64,000 nt of DNA, taken from Variovorax sp. PMC12 (GTDB lineage: Bacteria > Pseudomonadota > Gammaproteobacteria > Burkholderiales > Burkholderiaceae_C). The notes below the pieces were generated by a model. It worked only from the letters and a program-made list of their open reading frames with translations, did not search any database and had not been told where the DNA came from. Shown here piece by piece: positions 42,258 to 51,384 of the stretch (positions are counted from its first letter, which is position 1; each line of letters opens with the position of its first letter). The position numbers were made by a program, and so were the translations under genes. The stretch lies in the NCBI RefSeq assembly GCF_003019815.1, contig NZ_CP027773.1:1251001-1315000 (forward strand). The letters are read 5' to 3'.

Positions 42258-43382
42258 ATGTTATTCCATTCTTCCCTACGCAAGGAGCTGTCCCGCAGCT
42301 TCGGAGCGACCCTCGTGGTTCTGGTCACCATCGTGATGACCATGATGCTCATCCGTACCCTCGGGCTCGCGTCCAAGGGCAGTGTGAACCCGCAGGAGGT
42401 GTTCCTGGTCATGGCCTACACGGTGCTCGGCTACATGCCGACCATCCTGAGCCTGAGCCTGTTCATCGCCATCGTCGGCACGCTCTCGCGCATGTACCGC
42501 GACAGCGAAATGGTGATCTGGTTCTCCAGCGGCCGCGGCCTCATGGACTTCGTGCAGCCGCTGTTCCGCTTCGCCTGGCCGGTGCTGATCCTGATCGCGG
42601 TGATGGCGCTGGTCGGCTGGCCGTGGGCCAACTCGCAGACCATCGGCATGCGCAAGCAGTACGAGCAGCGCAGCGACATCGAGCGCGTGGCGCCCGGTGA
42701 ATTCCGCGAATCCGCGGGCCGGGTGCGGGTGTTCTTCATCGACAAGGAAACGCCGGACAACTCCAAGGCCACCAACGTCTTCATCTGGTCGGTCGAGCGC
42801 AACATGCAGATCACCACCTCGGCGCGCAGCGGCAGCATCGAGAACATCGGCGATTCCCGCTACCTGCTGCTCAACAACGGGCAGCGCCTGGAACAGCCGA
42901 TGGCCAACACCGGCCTGAAGATCAGCGAATTCAAGACGTACGGCACCCGCGCCGGCGGCAGCGACGGCCTCACGAACGACGCCACGCCCTCGCGCGCCCG
43001 CACCACGCTGTCGCTGCTGACCGACCCGAGCGACATGAGCAGGGGCGAACTCGCCTGGCGCATCGGCATGCTGCTGACGGCCATCAACTTCGTGCTGCTG
43101 GCGCTGAACGTCTCCAGCGCCAATCCGCGTGTCGGGCGCAGCGGCAACCTGCTGCTCGCGCTGTTCGCCTTCGTCATCTACTACAACATGCTCAACCTGG
43201 GCCAGAGCTGGATCAGCTCGGGCCGCTTCAGCATGGGCGGCTTCATGCTCGTGCTGCACGGCGGCGTGCTCCTCATCAACCTCGCGTGGTTGAGCGCGCG
43301 CCAGAACAACTGGGGCCGCCGCGCCAGGAAGGCCGGCGCCGCCGCGCCCGCGACCACACCCAAGATCGAACCCACCGCGTGA
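42258..43382 (+). CDS. lptF: LPS export ABC transporter permease LptF
   Basis: A 374-residue inner-membrane permease of the LptB2FG complex that extracts LPS from the membrane. It begins MLFHSSLRKELSRSFGATL with TM1 following, then TM2-TM3, a periplasmic beta-jellyroll domain (about residues 125-255), and TM4-TM6 at the C-terminus (ending in a cytoplasmic basic tail). The stop overlaps the lptG GTG start by 3 bases. Divergent from pepA. Confidence 0.96.
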   Translation: MLFHSSLRKELSRSFGATLVVLVTIVMTMMLIRTLGLASKGSVNPQEVFLVMAYTVLGYMPTILSLSLFIAIVGTLSRMYRDSEMVIWFSSGRGLMDFVQPLFRFAWPVLILIAVMALVGWPWANSQTIGMRKQYEQRSDIERVAPGEFRESAGRVRVFFIDKETPDNSKATNVFIWSVERNMQITTSARSGSIENIGDSRYLLLNNGQRLEQPMANTGLKISEFKTYGTRAGGSDGLTNDATPSRARTTLSLLTDPSDMSRGELAWRIGMLLTAINFVLLALNVSSANPRVGRSGNLLLALFAFVIYYNMLNLGQSWISSGRFSMGGFMLVLHGGVLLINLAWLSARQNNWGRRARKAGAAAPATTPKIEPTA

Positions 43383-44491
43383 AAACGATAAGACGCCTGA
43401 TCTATGTGGAGGTACTGAAGTCCGTCGCGTTCGTGACGCTGGGCTTCCTGAGCCTCTTTTTCTTCTTCGACTTCGTCGATGAACTGCAGTCCATCGGCAA
43501 GCCGGACAGCCTGAACTACGGGCCCTTGCAGGCGCTGATCTACGTCGCCCTGCTGATCCCGAGCCACCTGTACGAGCTGCTGCCCATCACCGTGCTGATC
43601 GGCTCCATCTTCGTGATGGCGCGGCTCGCGCAGAGCTCGGAATACACCATCCTGCGCACCAGCGGCCTGGGCCCCTGGCGCGCGCTGCGCACCCTGCTGC
43701 TGCTGGGCCTGAGCTTCGTGGTGCTGACCTTCGCGGTCGGCGACTACGTGGCGCCGAACTCGGAGCGCACCGGGCAACTGCTCAAGGCGCGCTACCAGGG
43801 CACCTATTCGCTGGCGGGCAACACCGGCGCTTGGCTCAAGGAAAAGCGCGGCGATGTCTCGTACGCGGTGAACGTGCTGGCCATCGACCGCGGCGGCGCG
43901 CTCAAGAGCCCGCGCATCTTCGAGTTCGACGACAAGGGCTACATCAAGACGCAGACGCTCGCGGCCTCCGCCCGCATCAGCGACGACGGCCACTGGATCC
44001 TTTCCGACGTCGACCAGCAGAAGTACGACACGCAGGGCTCGGCCGACCAGGCCCACATCGTCAGCACCAAGCTCCCCGAGCTGAACTGGCCGACCTCGCT
44101 GACCGCCGAAATGGTATCGGTCGCCCTCCTGCGCCCCGACCGCATGAGCACGATCGACCTGTTCGACTACATCCGCCACCTCGACGCGAACGGCCAGACC
44201 GCCCAGCGCTACGAGATCGAGTTCTGGCGCAAGGTGTTCTATCCGCTGTCGTGCCTGGTGATGGTGGTGCTCGCCCTGCCCTTCGCCTACCTGCACTTCC
44301 GCCAGGCCGGCATCACGACCTACGTGTTCGGCGGCGTGATGATCGGCATCAGCTTCTTCCTGCTGAACAACGTGTTCGGCTACCTGGGCAACCTTGGCAA
44401 CTGGTCTCCGTGGCTCACGGCGGCGGCGCCGGGGCTGATCTATTCCGTGATGTCGTTGACGGCATTCAGCTGGCTGGTGCTTCGGCGATGA
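43379..44491 (+). CDS. lptG: LPS export ABC transporter permease LptG
   Basis: A 370-residue partner of LptF. It starts at a GTG (43379, VKTIRRLIYVEVLKSV) that overlaps the lptF stop (GTGA). It has six membrane segments with a periplasmic domain between TM3 and TM4; LAQSSEYTILRTSGLGPWR is the typical cytoplasmic coupling segment. The stop overlaps the next gene by 4 bases (ATGA). Confidence 0.96.
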   Translation: MKTIRRLIYVEVLKSVAFVTLGFLSLFFFFDFVDELQSIGKPDSLNYGPLQALIYVALLIPSHLYELLPITVLIGSIFVMARLAQSSEYTILRTSGLGPWRALRTLLLLGLSFVVLTFAVGDYVAPNSERTGQLLKARYQGTYSLAGNTGAWLKEKRGDVSYAVNVLAIDRGGALKSPRIFEFDDKGYIKTQTLAASARISDDGHWILSDVDQQKYDTQGSADQAHIVSTKLPELNWPTSLTAEMVSVALLRPDRMSTIDLFDYIRHLDANGQTAQRYEIEFWRKVFYPLSCLVMVVLALPFAYLHFRQAGITTYVFGGVMIGISFFLLNNVFGYLGNLGNWSPWLTAAAPGLIYSVMSLTAFSWLVLRR

Positions 44492-44874
44492 CGGCGCAGG
44501 CACGAGGAAGGCAGGTCCAGGGCATTGTGCTGCTGGCGCACGGTTCGCGGGACGAGCGCTGGCGCGAACCCATCGAGGCCGTGGCCGCGCGCGTGACCAG
44601 CCGCACGCCGGACGCGCTGGTGGCCTGCGCCTACATGGAGCTGGCCGCGCCCGATCTCCCCACCGCGGTGGCAGCCCTGGTGACCGCCGGCGCCACGGCC
44701 ATCCGGCTCGTTCCGCTGTTCCTGGGCATGGGCAAGCACGCCCGCGAAGACCTGCCGGTGCAGGTCGAAGCGCTGCGCCAGCGCTGGCCCGCCATCGACA
44801 TCTCGCTGGCCCGGATCGTGGGCGAAGAGCCTGAACTGGTCGACCTGCTGGCCAAAATTGCTATCAAAAGCTGA
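44488..44874 (+). CDS. CbiX-type sirohydrochlorin chelatase family protein
   Basis: A 128-residue short chelatase (CbiX-S type). The metal-binding His is in VLLAHGSRDERW, and the second half has IRLVPLFLGMGKHAREDLP with the second conserved His. These enzymes insert cobalt, nickel or iron into sirohydrochlorin. It overlaps lptG by 4 bases and precedes a cysB-like regulator, so a role in siroheme for sulfite reduction is plausible but inferred. Confidence 0.88.
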   Translation: MTAQARGRQVQGIVLLAHGSRDERWREPIEAVAARVTSRTPDALVACAYMELAAPDLPTAVAALVTAGATAIRLVPLFLGMGKHAREDLPVQVEALRQRWPAIDISLARIVGEEPELVDLLAKIAIKS

Positions 44875-44910
44875 ATTGCGGCAATTTCGATAGATTCCGA
44901 AGGCATAATG

Positions 44911-44932
44911 AATTCCGCAATAAGACGGAATT
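44911..44932. promoter_or_regulatory. Palindrome just upstream of the cysB-like gene
   Basis: AATTCCG (44911-44917) and CGGAATT (44926-44932) form a perfect 7-bp inverted repeat with 8 bases between, 4 bases before the ATG at 44937. CATAAT at 44904-44909 could be a -10 box, which would place the repeat at the transcription start, as in LysR autorepression. Confidence 0.4.
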
Positions 44933-44936
44933 TGAT

Positions 44937-45878
44937 ATGAATCTGCATCAGTTCAAGTTTGTTCAGGAAGCCGTGCGGCGCAACCTGAACCTCACCGAGG
45001 CGGCCAAGGCGCTCCACACCTCGCAGCCCGGTGTCTCCAAGGCCATCATCGAGCTCGAGGAAGAACTGGGCGTTGAAATCTTCGCGCGCCACGGCAAGCG
45101 GCTCAAGCGCGTGACCGAGCCGGGCCAGCATGTCATTGCCAGCATCGAGCTCATCATGCGCGAGGTGGGCAACCTCAAGCGCATCGGCGAGCAGTTCAGC
45201 GCGCAGGACAGCGGCACCCTTTCCATCGCCACCACCCACACCCAGGCGCGCTACGTGCTGCCGGTGCCCGTGGCCAACCTGCGCGAGGCCTACCCGAAGG
45301 TCAACGTGAGCCTGCACCAGGGCTCGCCCGACCAGGTGGCGCGCATGGTGATCGACGAGATCGCGGAAATCGGCATCGCCACCGAATCGCTCGACGGCTA
45401 CGCCGAACTGGTGACGCTGCCCTGCTACGAATGGCAGCACGTGCTGGTGCTGCCCAAGGACCATCCGCTCGCGGCCAAGGAGCGCATCTCGCTCGAAGAC
45501 CTGGCCAGCGAGCCGATCATCACCTACCACCCGTCGTTCACCGGCCGCACGCGCATCGACCACGCCTTCGCGCAGAAGAAGCTCACGCCGCGCATCGCGC
45601 TCGAAGCCATCGACTCCGACGTGATCAAGACCTACGTGCGCCTTGGCCTGGGGGTGGGCATCGTGGCCGAGATGGCGGTGCGGGACGAGTCGAACGCCGA
45701 CCTCGTGGTGCGCCCCATGGGCCATGTGTTCGGCCAGAATATTGCCCGCGTCGCCTTCAAGCGCAGCGCCTACCTGCGCAACTTCGTCTTCAAGTTCGCC
45801 GAGCTGCTCTCCGACCGCCTCGACCGCAACCTGATAGCCAAAGCCCTAAGCGGCCACCAACAAGATTACGAGCTATGA
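44937..45878 (+). CDS. cysB: CysB-like LysR family regulator
   Basis: A 313-residue LysR regulator of the CysB/Cbl group. The winged helix is at 1-60 (MNLHQFKFVQEAVRRNLNLTE, HTSQPGVSKAIIELEEELG). The effector domain has LSIATTHTQARYVLP and the CysB-type ligand segment GIATESLDGY. In E. coli CysB activates sulfur assimilation and cysteine synthesis with N-acetylserine. Its stop overlaps the methionine aminotransferase start (ATGA), and together with the cbiX gene this suggests a sulfur-metabolism neighbourhood. Confidence 0.92.
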   Translation: MNLHQFKFVQEAVRRNLNLTEAAKALHTSQPGVSKAIIELEEELGVEIFARHGKRLKRVTEPGQHVIASIELIMREVGNLKRIGEQFSAQDSGTLSIATTHTQARYVLPVPVANLREAYPKVNVSLHQGSPDQVARMVIDEIAEIGIATESLDGYAELVTLPCYEWQHVLVLPKDHPLAAKERISLEDLASEPIITYHPSFTGRTRIDHAFAQKKLTPRIALEAIDSDVIKTYVRLGLGVGIVAEMAVRDESNADLVVRPMGHVFGQNIARVAFKRSAYLRNFVFKFAELLSDRLDRNLIAKALSGHQQDYEL

Positions 45879-47047
45879 GCACAGTTCACGCCCCGCGCAC
45901 GCCCGAAGTGGGCACCAAGCTGCCCTCCGTCGGCACCACCATCTTCACGGTCATGTCGACGCTGGCGGCCGAGAAGAACGCGGTCAACCTCGGCCAGGGC
46001 TTTCCGGATTTCAACTGCGACCCGAAGCTGCTCGAGGACGTGACGGCGGCCATGGCCGCCGGCCACAACCAGTACCCGCCGATGCCGGGCATACCGGCGC
46101 TGCGCGAGGCCATCGCCGCCAAGATCTCTGCCCTCTACGGCCACGGCTACAGCGCGGCCACAGAGATCACCGTCACCGCCGGCGCCACGCAGGCCATCAT
46201 CACGGCCATCCTGGCCGTGGTGCGCCCGGGCGACGAGGTGATCGTGCTGGAGCCCTGCTACGACAGCTACGTGCCCAACATCGAGCTGGCCGGCGGCAGC
46301 GTGGTGCGCGTGCCGCTCATCCCCGGCACCTTCCGCCCCGACTTCGACAAGATCGCCGCCGCGCTCACGCCGCGCACGCGCGCCATCATCATCAACACGC
46401 CGCACAACCCGAGCGCCACCGTCTGGACCGAGGCCGAGATGCGCAAGCTCGAGGAACTGCTCGCGCCCACCGACGTGTTCGTGATCAGCGACGAGGTCTA
46501 CGAGCACATGGTGTTCGACGGCGCGCGCCACGAGAGCGTGGCGCGCTTCCCGGGCCTGGCGGCGCGCAGCTTCATCGTCAGCAGCTTCGGCAAGACCTAC
46601 CACGTCACCGGCTGGAAGGTCGGCTTCGTGGCGGCGCCCGCGCCGCTGATGGCCGAGTTCCGCAAGGTGCACCAGTTCAACGTGTTCACCGTGAACACGC
46701 CGATGCAGCATGCGCTCGCGCGCTACATGGCCGAGCCCGCGCCCTACCTCGAGCTGCCCGCCTTCTACGAGCGCAAGCGCGACCTGTTCGCCGCCGGCCT
46801 GGCCGAGAAAACCCGCTTCAGGCTGCTGCGCAGCGAGGGCAGCTACTTCCAGTGCGTCGACATCTCGGCGGTGAGCGAGCTTTCGGAGGCCGACTTCTGC
46901 CTCTGGCTCACGAGCGAGATCGGCGTGGCGGCGATCCCGCTGTCGGCGTTCTACGGCAACGGCTTCGACCAGCGCGTGGTGCGCTTCTGCTTCGCCAAGA
47001 AGGACGAGACGCTGCTCTCGGCCCTGGAGCGGCTCGCGCGACTCTGA
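45875..47047 (+). CDS. ybdL: Methionine aminotransferase (YbdL type)
   Basis: A 390-residue fold-type I PLP aminotransferase. It has NLGQGFPDF at 38-46, TPHNPS at 175-180, DEVYEHMVFDG at 206-216 and the PLP lysine Lys240 in SSFGKTYHVTGWKVG. The YbdL group prefers methionine, with His and Phe as secondary donors. It overlaps the cysB-like gene by 4 bases. The specificity is inferred from similarity to YbdL and kynurenine aminotransferase-like proteins. Confidence 0.9.
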   Translation: MSTVHAPRTPEVGTKLPSVGTTIFTVMSTLAAEKNAVNLGQGFPDFNCDPKLLEDVTAAMAAGHNQYPPMPGIPALREAIAAKISALYGHGYSAATEITVTAGATQAIITAILAVVRPGDEVIVLEPCYDSYVPNIELAGGSVVRVPLIPGTFRPDFDKIAAALTPRTRAIIINTPHNPSATVWTEAEMRKLEELLAPTDVFVISDEVYEHMVFDGARHESVARFPGLAARSFIVSSFGKTYHVTGWKVGFVAAPAPLMAEFRKVHQFNVFTVNTPMQHALARYMAEPAPYLELPAFYERKRDLFAAGLAEKTRFRLLRSEGSYFQCVDISAVSELSEADFCLWLTSEIGVAAIPLSAFYGNGFDQRVVRFCFAKKDETLLSALERLARL

Positions 47048-47173
47048 CGCCTGCAGAGCGCCGACACCAGCGGTAGGACGTTGGCTGACCACCGAAGGGG
47101 CGGCTATCCGGCGCCCCGCGCGACATGGCGGGGTGAGCATGAAGGCTCATCACAACAACGCCCTGGAGAAAAC

Positions 47174-47332
47174 ATGTCGCTCTCGTTCATTCTGCTGATC
47201 GTCCTGATCCTGATACTGATTGGCGCGCTGCCGAGCTGGGGCTACAGCCGGTCCTGGGGCTATGGTCCCAGCGGCGGCGTAGGCCTGATCGTGCTGATCG
47301 TCGTCATCCTCGTGCTCATGGGACGCATATAG
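47174..47332 (+). CDS. DUF3309 family small membrane protein
   Basis: A 52-residue protein with two hydrophobic segments (3-18 and 37-50) joined by the family motif LPSWGYSRSWGYGPSGGVG. DUF3309 proteins are abundant in proteobacteria and often respond to stress, but their function is unknown. The start at 47174 follows a GGAGAAA site. Confidence 0.82.
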   Translation: MSLSFILLIVLILILIGALPSWGYSRSWGYGPSGGVGLIVLIVVILVLMGRI

Positions 47333-47351
47333 GCACGGCCGGCCCATGAAG

Positions 47352-47380
47352 AAAAAGCCCGCATCCGCGGGCTTTTTTTT
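47352..47380. terminator. Bidirectional terminator
   Basis: AAAAAGCCCGC (47352-47362) and GCGGGCTTTTT (47367-47377) form an 11-bp stem with a 4-base loop and a T-run, between the DUF3309 gene and the hrpA 3' end. Confidence 0.85.
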
Positions 47381-47405
47381 CGTCCACCGCGGCGCCCCTC
47401 GGCGC

Positions 47406-50400
47406 TCAGGCCTGCAGCTGCGCCCAGGCCTTGTCCAGCCGCTTCACGCTCACCGGCTGCGGCGTGCGCAGTTCCTGGGCGAAGAAGCTCACGCGCAGTT
47501 CCTCCAGCAGCCAGCGGAATTCGAGCATGCGGTCGTCCACCACGCCCTTGCGCTCGGCCACCAGGCGCCAGTAGCGCTGGTCTTGCGGCTTGAGTTCGGC
47601 GAGCTTCGCCGCGTCCCGCGCGGGGTCGGCGCGCAGCTTGTCGAGCCGCAGCACGATGGCCTTGAGGTAGCGCGCGAAGTGCTGCAACTGCGTCCACGGC
47701 GCATCGGCGATGAAGCGCTTGCCGACCAGCCGCTGCAGCTGCTGCGCGGCGTCCTGCACCGCGTCGGGCTGGATCTTCGTGTCCTTGATCTTGCGCGCCG
47801 CGGCGGCGTATTCGACGAGGATGGCCGAGGCCAGCCGCGCCACTTCGTTCGCGATCAGCGTGAGCCGGCCACGGCCTTCGTCGAGCCGCTTCCTGAACGC
47901 GAATTCGTCGGTCGGCAGCGGTTCCTGCAGGAAGGCACGGTCGATCGCCACGTCGATGATCTGGGTGCGCAGCTCCTCCGACGTGCCCAGCGGCATGTAC
48001 GCCACCGACATCTTCTGCAGGTCCGGGATGTTCTTCTCGAGGTACTTGAGCGCGTCTTTCAGCTGCAGCGCGAACAGGCGGCGCAGGCCGGCGCGGTGCT
48101 TGGCGGCGGCCACGGCCGGCTCGTCGAACACCTCGATGGTCACGGCGTCCCCTTCGTCGCGCAGCGCCGGGAAGCCAATCAGCGACTGCGAGCCGCGCCG
48201 CACTTCCATCAGTTCGGGCAGTTCGCCGAAGGTCCAGCCCGTGTAGCGCTGGCCGGCCGGCAACGCGGCGGCGGGTGCGCTGGCAGCCTTGGCTGGGGCC
48301 CTGGAGCCCTGGTCCGGCGAGGCTGCTTCCTTCCTGTCCGGCGACGCCTTCACGTTCAGCCCCGCCAGCGCCTGGAACGCGCCGCGCGCCTGCGCACCGA
48401 GTTCGGCCTTCAGCGCACCAAGATTGCGCCCCATGCCCAACTGCCGCCCATGCTCGTCGATCACGCGCAGGTTCATGAACAGATGCGGCGGCAGCATGTC
48501 GAGCTTGAAGTCGGCGCGCTTGACGTCGATGCTGGTCATGTCGCGCACGCGCTTGAGCAGCACGTCGGTCAGCGACCCGGTGCCGAACAGCTCCGGCGCG
48601 GACAACTCTTCCGCCAGCTTGCCGGCCGACTCGGGCAAAGGCACCAGCCTCGAACGCGGGCGCTGCGGCAGGCTCTTGAGCAGCGCCTGGATCTTGTCCT
48701 TGAGCATGCCCGTCACCAGCCACTCGCATCGCTCCTCGCTCACCTGGTTGAGCACGAACAGCGGCACGCTGACCGTGAGCCCGTCCTTCGCGTCGCCCGG
48801 CTCGTGCAGATAGCTCGCGGCGCAATCCACGCCGCCCAGGCGCAGCGTCGGCGGGAATGACTGGGTGGTGATGCCCGCCGCCTGATGGCGCATCAGCTCG
48901 TCGCGCGTCAGGTACAGCAGGCGCGGCTGCTCTTTGGAGGCGTGGCGATACCAGTTCTCGAAGGTGATGCCGCTCGCCACGTCGGCGGGCAGTTGCGCGT
49001 CGTAGAAGGCGAAGATCAGCTCGTCGTCGACCAGCACGTCCTGCCGGCGCGACTTGTGCTCCAGTCCCTCGACCTCGCGCACCAGCTTGCGGTTGGCCGT
49101 GAGGAAAGGGAACTTGCTTTCCCACTGCCCGCCCACCAGCGCCTCGCGGATGAATATTTCGCGCGCCGCAACCGGATCGACCTTGGTGAAGTCGACGCGC
49201 CGCCCGCTGTAGACCACCAGGCCGTACAGCGTGGCGCGCTCCAGCGCCGAGACCTGCGCGCCCTTCTTCTCCCAGTGCGGGTCGAGCAGCTGCTTCTTCA
49301 GCAGATGCCCCGCCACCTGTTCGAGCCACTGCGGTTCGATGTTGGCGATGCCGCGCCCGAAGAGCCGCGTGGTCTCGACCAGTTCGGCCGCCACGATCCA
49401 GCGGCCCGGCTTCTTCTTAAGGTGCGCACCAGGGTGCTTGTAGAACTTGATGCCGCGCGCGCCCAGGTACGCCTCGTCGTCCTCGAGCTTCCAGCCCACG
49501 TTGCCCAGCAGGCCGGCGAGCATCGACAGATGCAGCGGCTCGTAGCCCGCGGGCTCGGCGTTGAGGCGCCACTTGTGCTCGGTGACCACCGTGAGCAGCT
49601 GCGAGTGGATGTCGCGCCATTCGCGCACACGGCGGATGTTGATGAAGTTCTGGCGCAGCAGCTGCTCGTATTGGCGGTTGCTGAGCTTGTGGGTGTCGCC
49701 GTGGCCGCCGCGCGCGTCGGCGATCCACTTCCACAGCCGCAGGTAGCCGCTGAACTCGCTTTTCTCGTCGTCGAATTTCGAGTGCGCCTGGTCGGCCTGC
49801 TGCTGCGCGTCCATCGGGCGGTCGCGCACGTCCTGCACGCTGAGGGCCGAGGCGATGATCAGCACTTCTTCGAGCGCGCCGCGCGCGCGGGCTTCCAGGA
49901 TCATGCGGCCCACGCGCGGGTCGAGCGGCAGCCGCGACAGCTCGGCGCCGGTGTGCGTGAGTTCGTTGGCGTCGTCGACCGCGCCAAGCTCGTTCAGCAA
50001 CTGGTAGCCGTCGGCAATCGCGCGCGGCGACGGCGCCTCGAGGAACGGAAAACGCGCCACGTCGCCCAGCCGCAGCGACTTCATCCGCAAAATGACGCCA
50101 GCCAGCGACGAACGCAGGATTTCTGGATCGGTGAAGCGCGGGCGGCCTTCGAAGTCTTTCTCGTCGTACAGGCGGATGCAGATGCCGTTCGCCACCCGCC
50201 CGCAGCGCCCCGCGCGCTGGTTGGCCGCGGCCTGGCTGATCGGCTCGACCAGCAGCTGCTCGACCTTGCTGCGGAAGCTGTAGCGCTTGACGCGCGCGGT
50301 GCCGGTGTCGATCACGTAGCGGATGCCCGGCACCGTGAGCGAGGTCTCGGCCACGTTGGTGGCCAGCACGATGCGCCGGCCGTTGTGGCTTTCGAAGATG

Positions 50401-51365
50401 CGGTCCTGCTCGGGGCCCGACAGCCGCGCGAACAGCGGCAGCACCTCGGCGCTGCGGAACAGCGGCTGGTGGCTGACGTGGCGGCGCAGGTGGTCGGCGG
50501 CCTCGCGGATCTCACGCTCGCCGGGCAGGAAGACCAGGATGTCGCCCGCGTTGTGCGGGTCGCGCCAGAGCTCGTCGACCGCATCGGCGATGGCGTCGTT
50601 CAGGTCGTGCTCGCGCGACTCCTCGAACGGGCGGTAGCGCTGCTCCACCGGGAAGGTGCGGCCCGACACCATGATGGTCGGCGCCGGCCCCTTGGCCGAG
50701 GCGAAATGCTGCGCGAAGCGGTCGGCGTCGATAGTGGCCGAGGTGACGATCACCTTCAGGTCGGGCCGGCGCGGAAGAATCTCGCGCAGGTAGCCCAGCA
50801 GGAAGTCGATGTTCAGCGAGCGCTCGTGCGCCTCGTCGATGATGAGGGTGTCGTAGGCCTTCAGCAGCGGATCGGTCTGCGTCTCGGCCAGCAAGATGCC
50901 GTCGGTCATGAGCTTGACCGAGGCATCGCGCGACAGGCGGTCCTGGAAGCGCACCTTGAAGCCGACCACGTCGCCCAGCGGCGTCTTCAGTTCTTCCGCG
51001 ATGCGCTTGGCCACCGAGCTGGCGGCAATGCGCCGCGGCTGCGTGTGGCCGATCAGCCGGCCCTTGCCGGGCTCGGCGTTGAGCTTGCCGCGCCCCAGGG
51101 CGAGCGCGATCTTGGGCAGCTGCGTGGTCTTGCCCGAGCCGGTTTCACCGCACACGATCACGACCTGGTGCGCCGAGATGGCGGCCATGATCTCGTCGCG
51201 CCTGCCCGAGACAGGAAGCGATTCGGGGAATTCGATGCGAAGGGGTGTCGAGGTCGTCAAGGGGAAACAGTCGTCGGAACCGGCGCGGCGGGCAAACCGT
51301 CGATTATCGGTGCGAGCGGGGCATGGCCGCCCGACTTCGGCCAGGTCAGGCAAACGCCTTTTCAT
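47406..51365 (-). CDS. hrpA: ATP-dependent RNA helicase HrpA
   Basis: A DEAH-box helicase of about 1319 residues. Walker A is GETGSGKTTQLPK (about 73-85), the Walker B DEAH is in DEAHERSLN, and QRAGRCGR is the arginine-finger motif. The helicase-associated and OB domains and the bacterial HrpA C-terminal domain (DUF3418) complete the length. The start is uncertain: ATGs at 51365, 51386 and 51407 and a TTG at 51260 are in frame, and conservation only begins near residue 48. E. coli HrpA takes part in mRNA processing and rescue of collided ribosomes. Its 5' end overlaps argA's on the other strand. Confidence 0.92.
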   Translation of the reverse strand: MKRRLPDLAEVGRPCPARTDNRRFARRAGSDDCFPLTTSTPLRIEFPESLPVSGRRDEIMAAISAHQVVIVCGETGSGKTTQLPKIALALGRGKLNAEPGKGRLIGHTQPRRIAASSVAKRIAEELKTPLGDVVGFKVRFQDRLSRDASVKLMTDGILLAETQTDPLLKAYDTLIIDEAHERSLNIDFLLGYLREILPRRPDLKVIVTSATIDADRFAQHFASAKGPAPTIMVSGRTFPVEQRYRPFEESREHDLNDAIADAVDELWRDPHNAGDILVFLPGEREIREAADHLRRHVSHQPLFRSAEVLPLFARLSGPEQDRIFESHNGRRIVLATNVAETSLTVPGIRYVIDTGTARVKRYSFRSKVEQLLVEPISQAAANQRAGRCGRVANGICIRLYDEKDFEGRPRFTDPEILRSSLAGVILRMKSLRLGDVARFPFLEAPSPRAIADGYQLLNELGAVDDANELTHTGAELSRLPLDPRVGRMILEARARGALEEVLIIASALSVQDVRDRPMDAQQQADQAHSKFDDEKSEFSGYLRLWKWIADARGGHGDTHKLSNRQYEQLLRQNFINIRRVREWRDIHSQLLTVVTEHKWRLNAEPAGYEPLHLSMLAGLLGNVGWKLEDDEAYLGARGIKFYKHPGAHLKKKPGRWIVAAELVETTRLFGRGIANIEPQWLEQVAGHLLKKQLLDPHWEKKGAQVSALERATLYGLVVYSGRRVDFTKVDPVAAREIFIREALVGGQWESKFPFLTANRKLVREVEGLEHKSRRQDVLVDDELIFAFYDAQLPADVASGITFENWYRHASKEQPRLLYLTRDELMRHQAAGITTQSFPPTLRLGGVDCAASYLHEPGDAKDGLTVSVPLFVLNQVSEERCEWLVTGMLKDKIQALLKSLPQRPRSRLVPLPESAGKLAEELSAPELFGTGSLTDVLLKRVRDMTSIDVKRADFKLDMLPPHLFMNLRVIDEHGRQLGMGRNLGALKAELGAQARGAFQALAGLNVKASPDRKEAASPDQGSRAPAKAASAPAAALPAGQRYTGWTFGELPELMEVRRGSQSLIGFPALRDEGDAVTIEVFDEPAVAAAKHRAGLRRLFALQLKDALKYLEKNIPDLQKMSVAYMPLGTSEELRTQIIDVAIDRAFLQEPLPTDEFAFRKRLDEGRGRLTLIANEVARLASAILVEYAAAARKIKDTKIQPDAVQDAAQQLQRLVGKRFIADAPWTQLQHFARYLKAIVLRLDKLRADPARDAAKLAELKPQDQRYWRLVAERKGVVDDRMLEFRWLLEELRVSFFAQELRTPQPVSVKRLDKAWAQLQA

Positions 51366-51384
51366 GAATGCACAATCACGCCCC

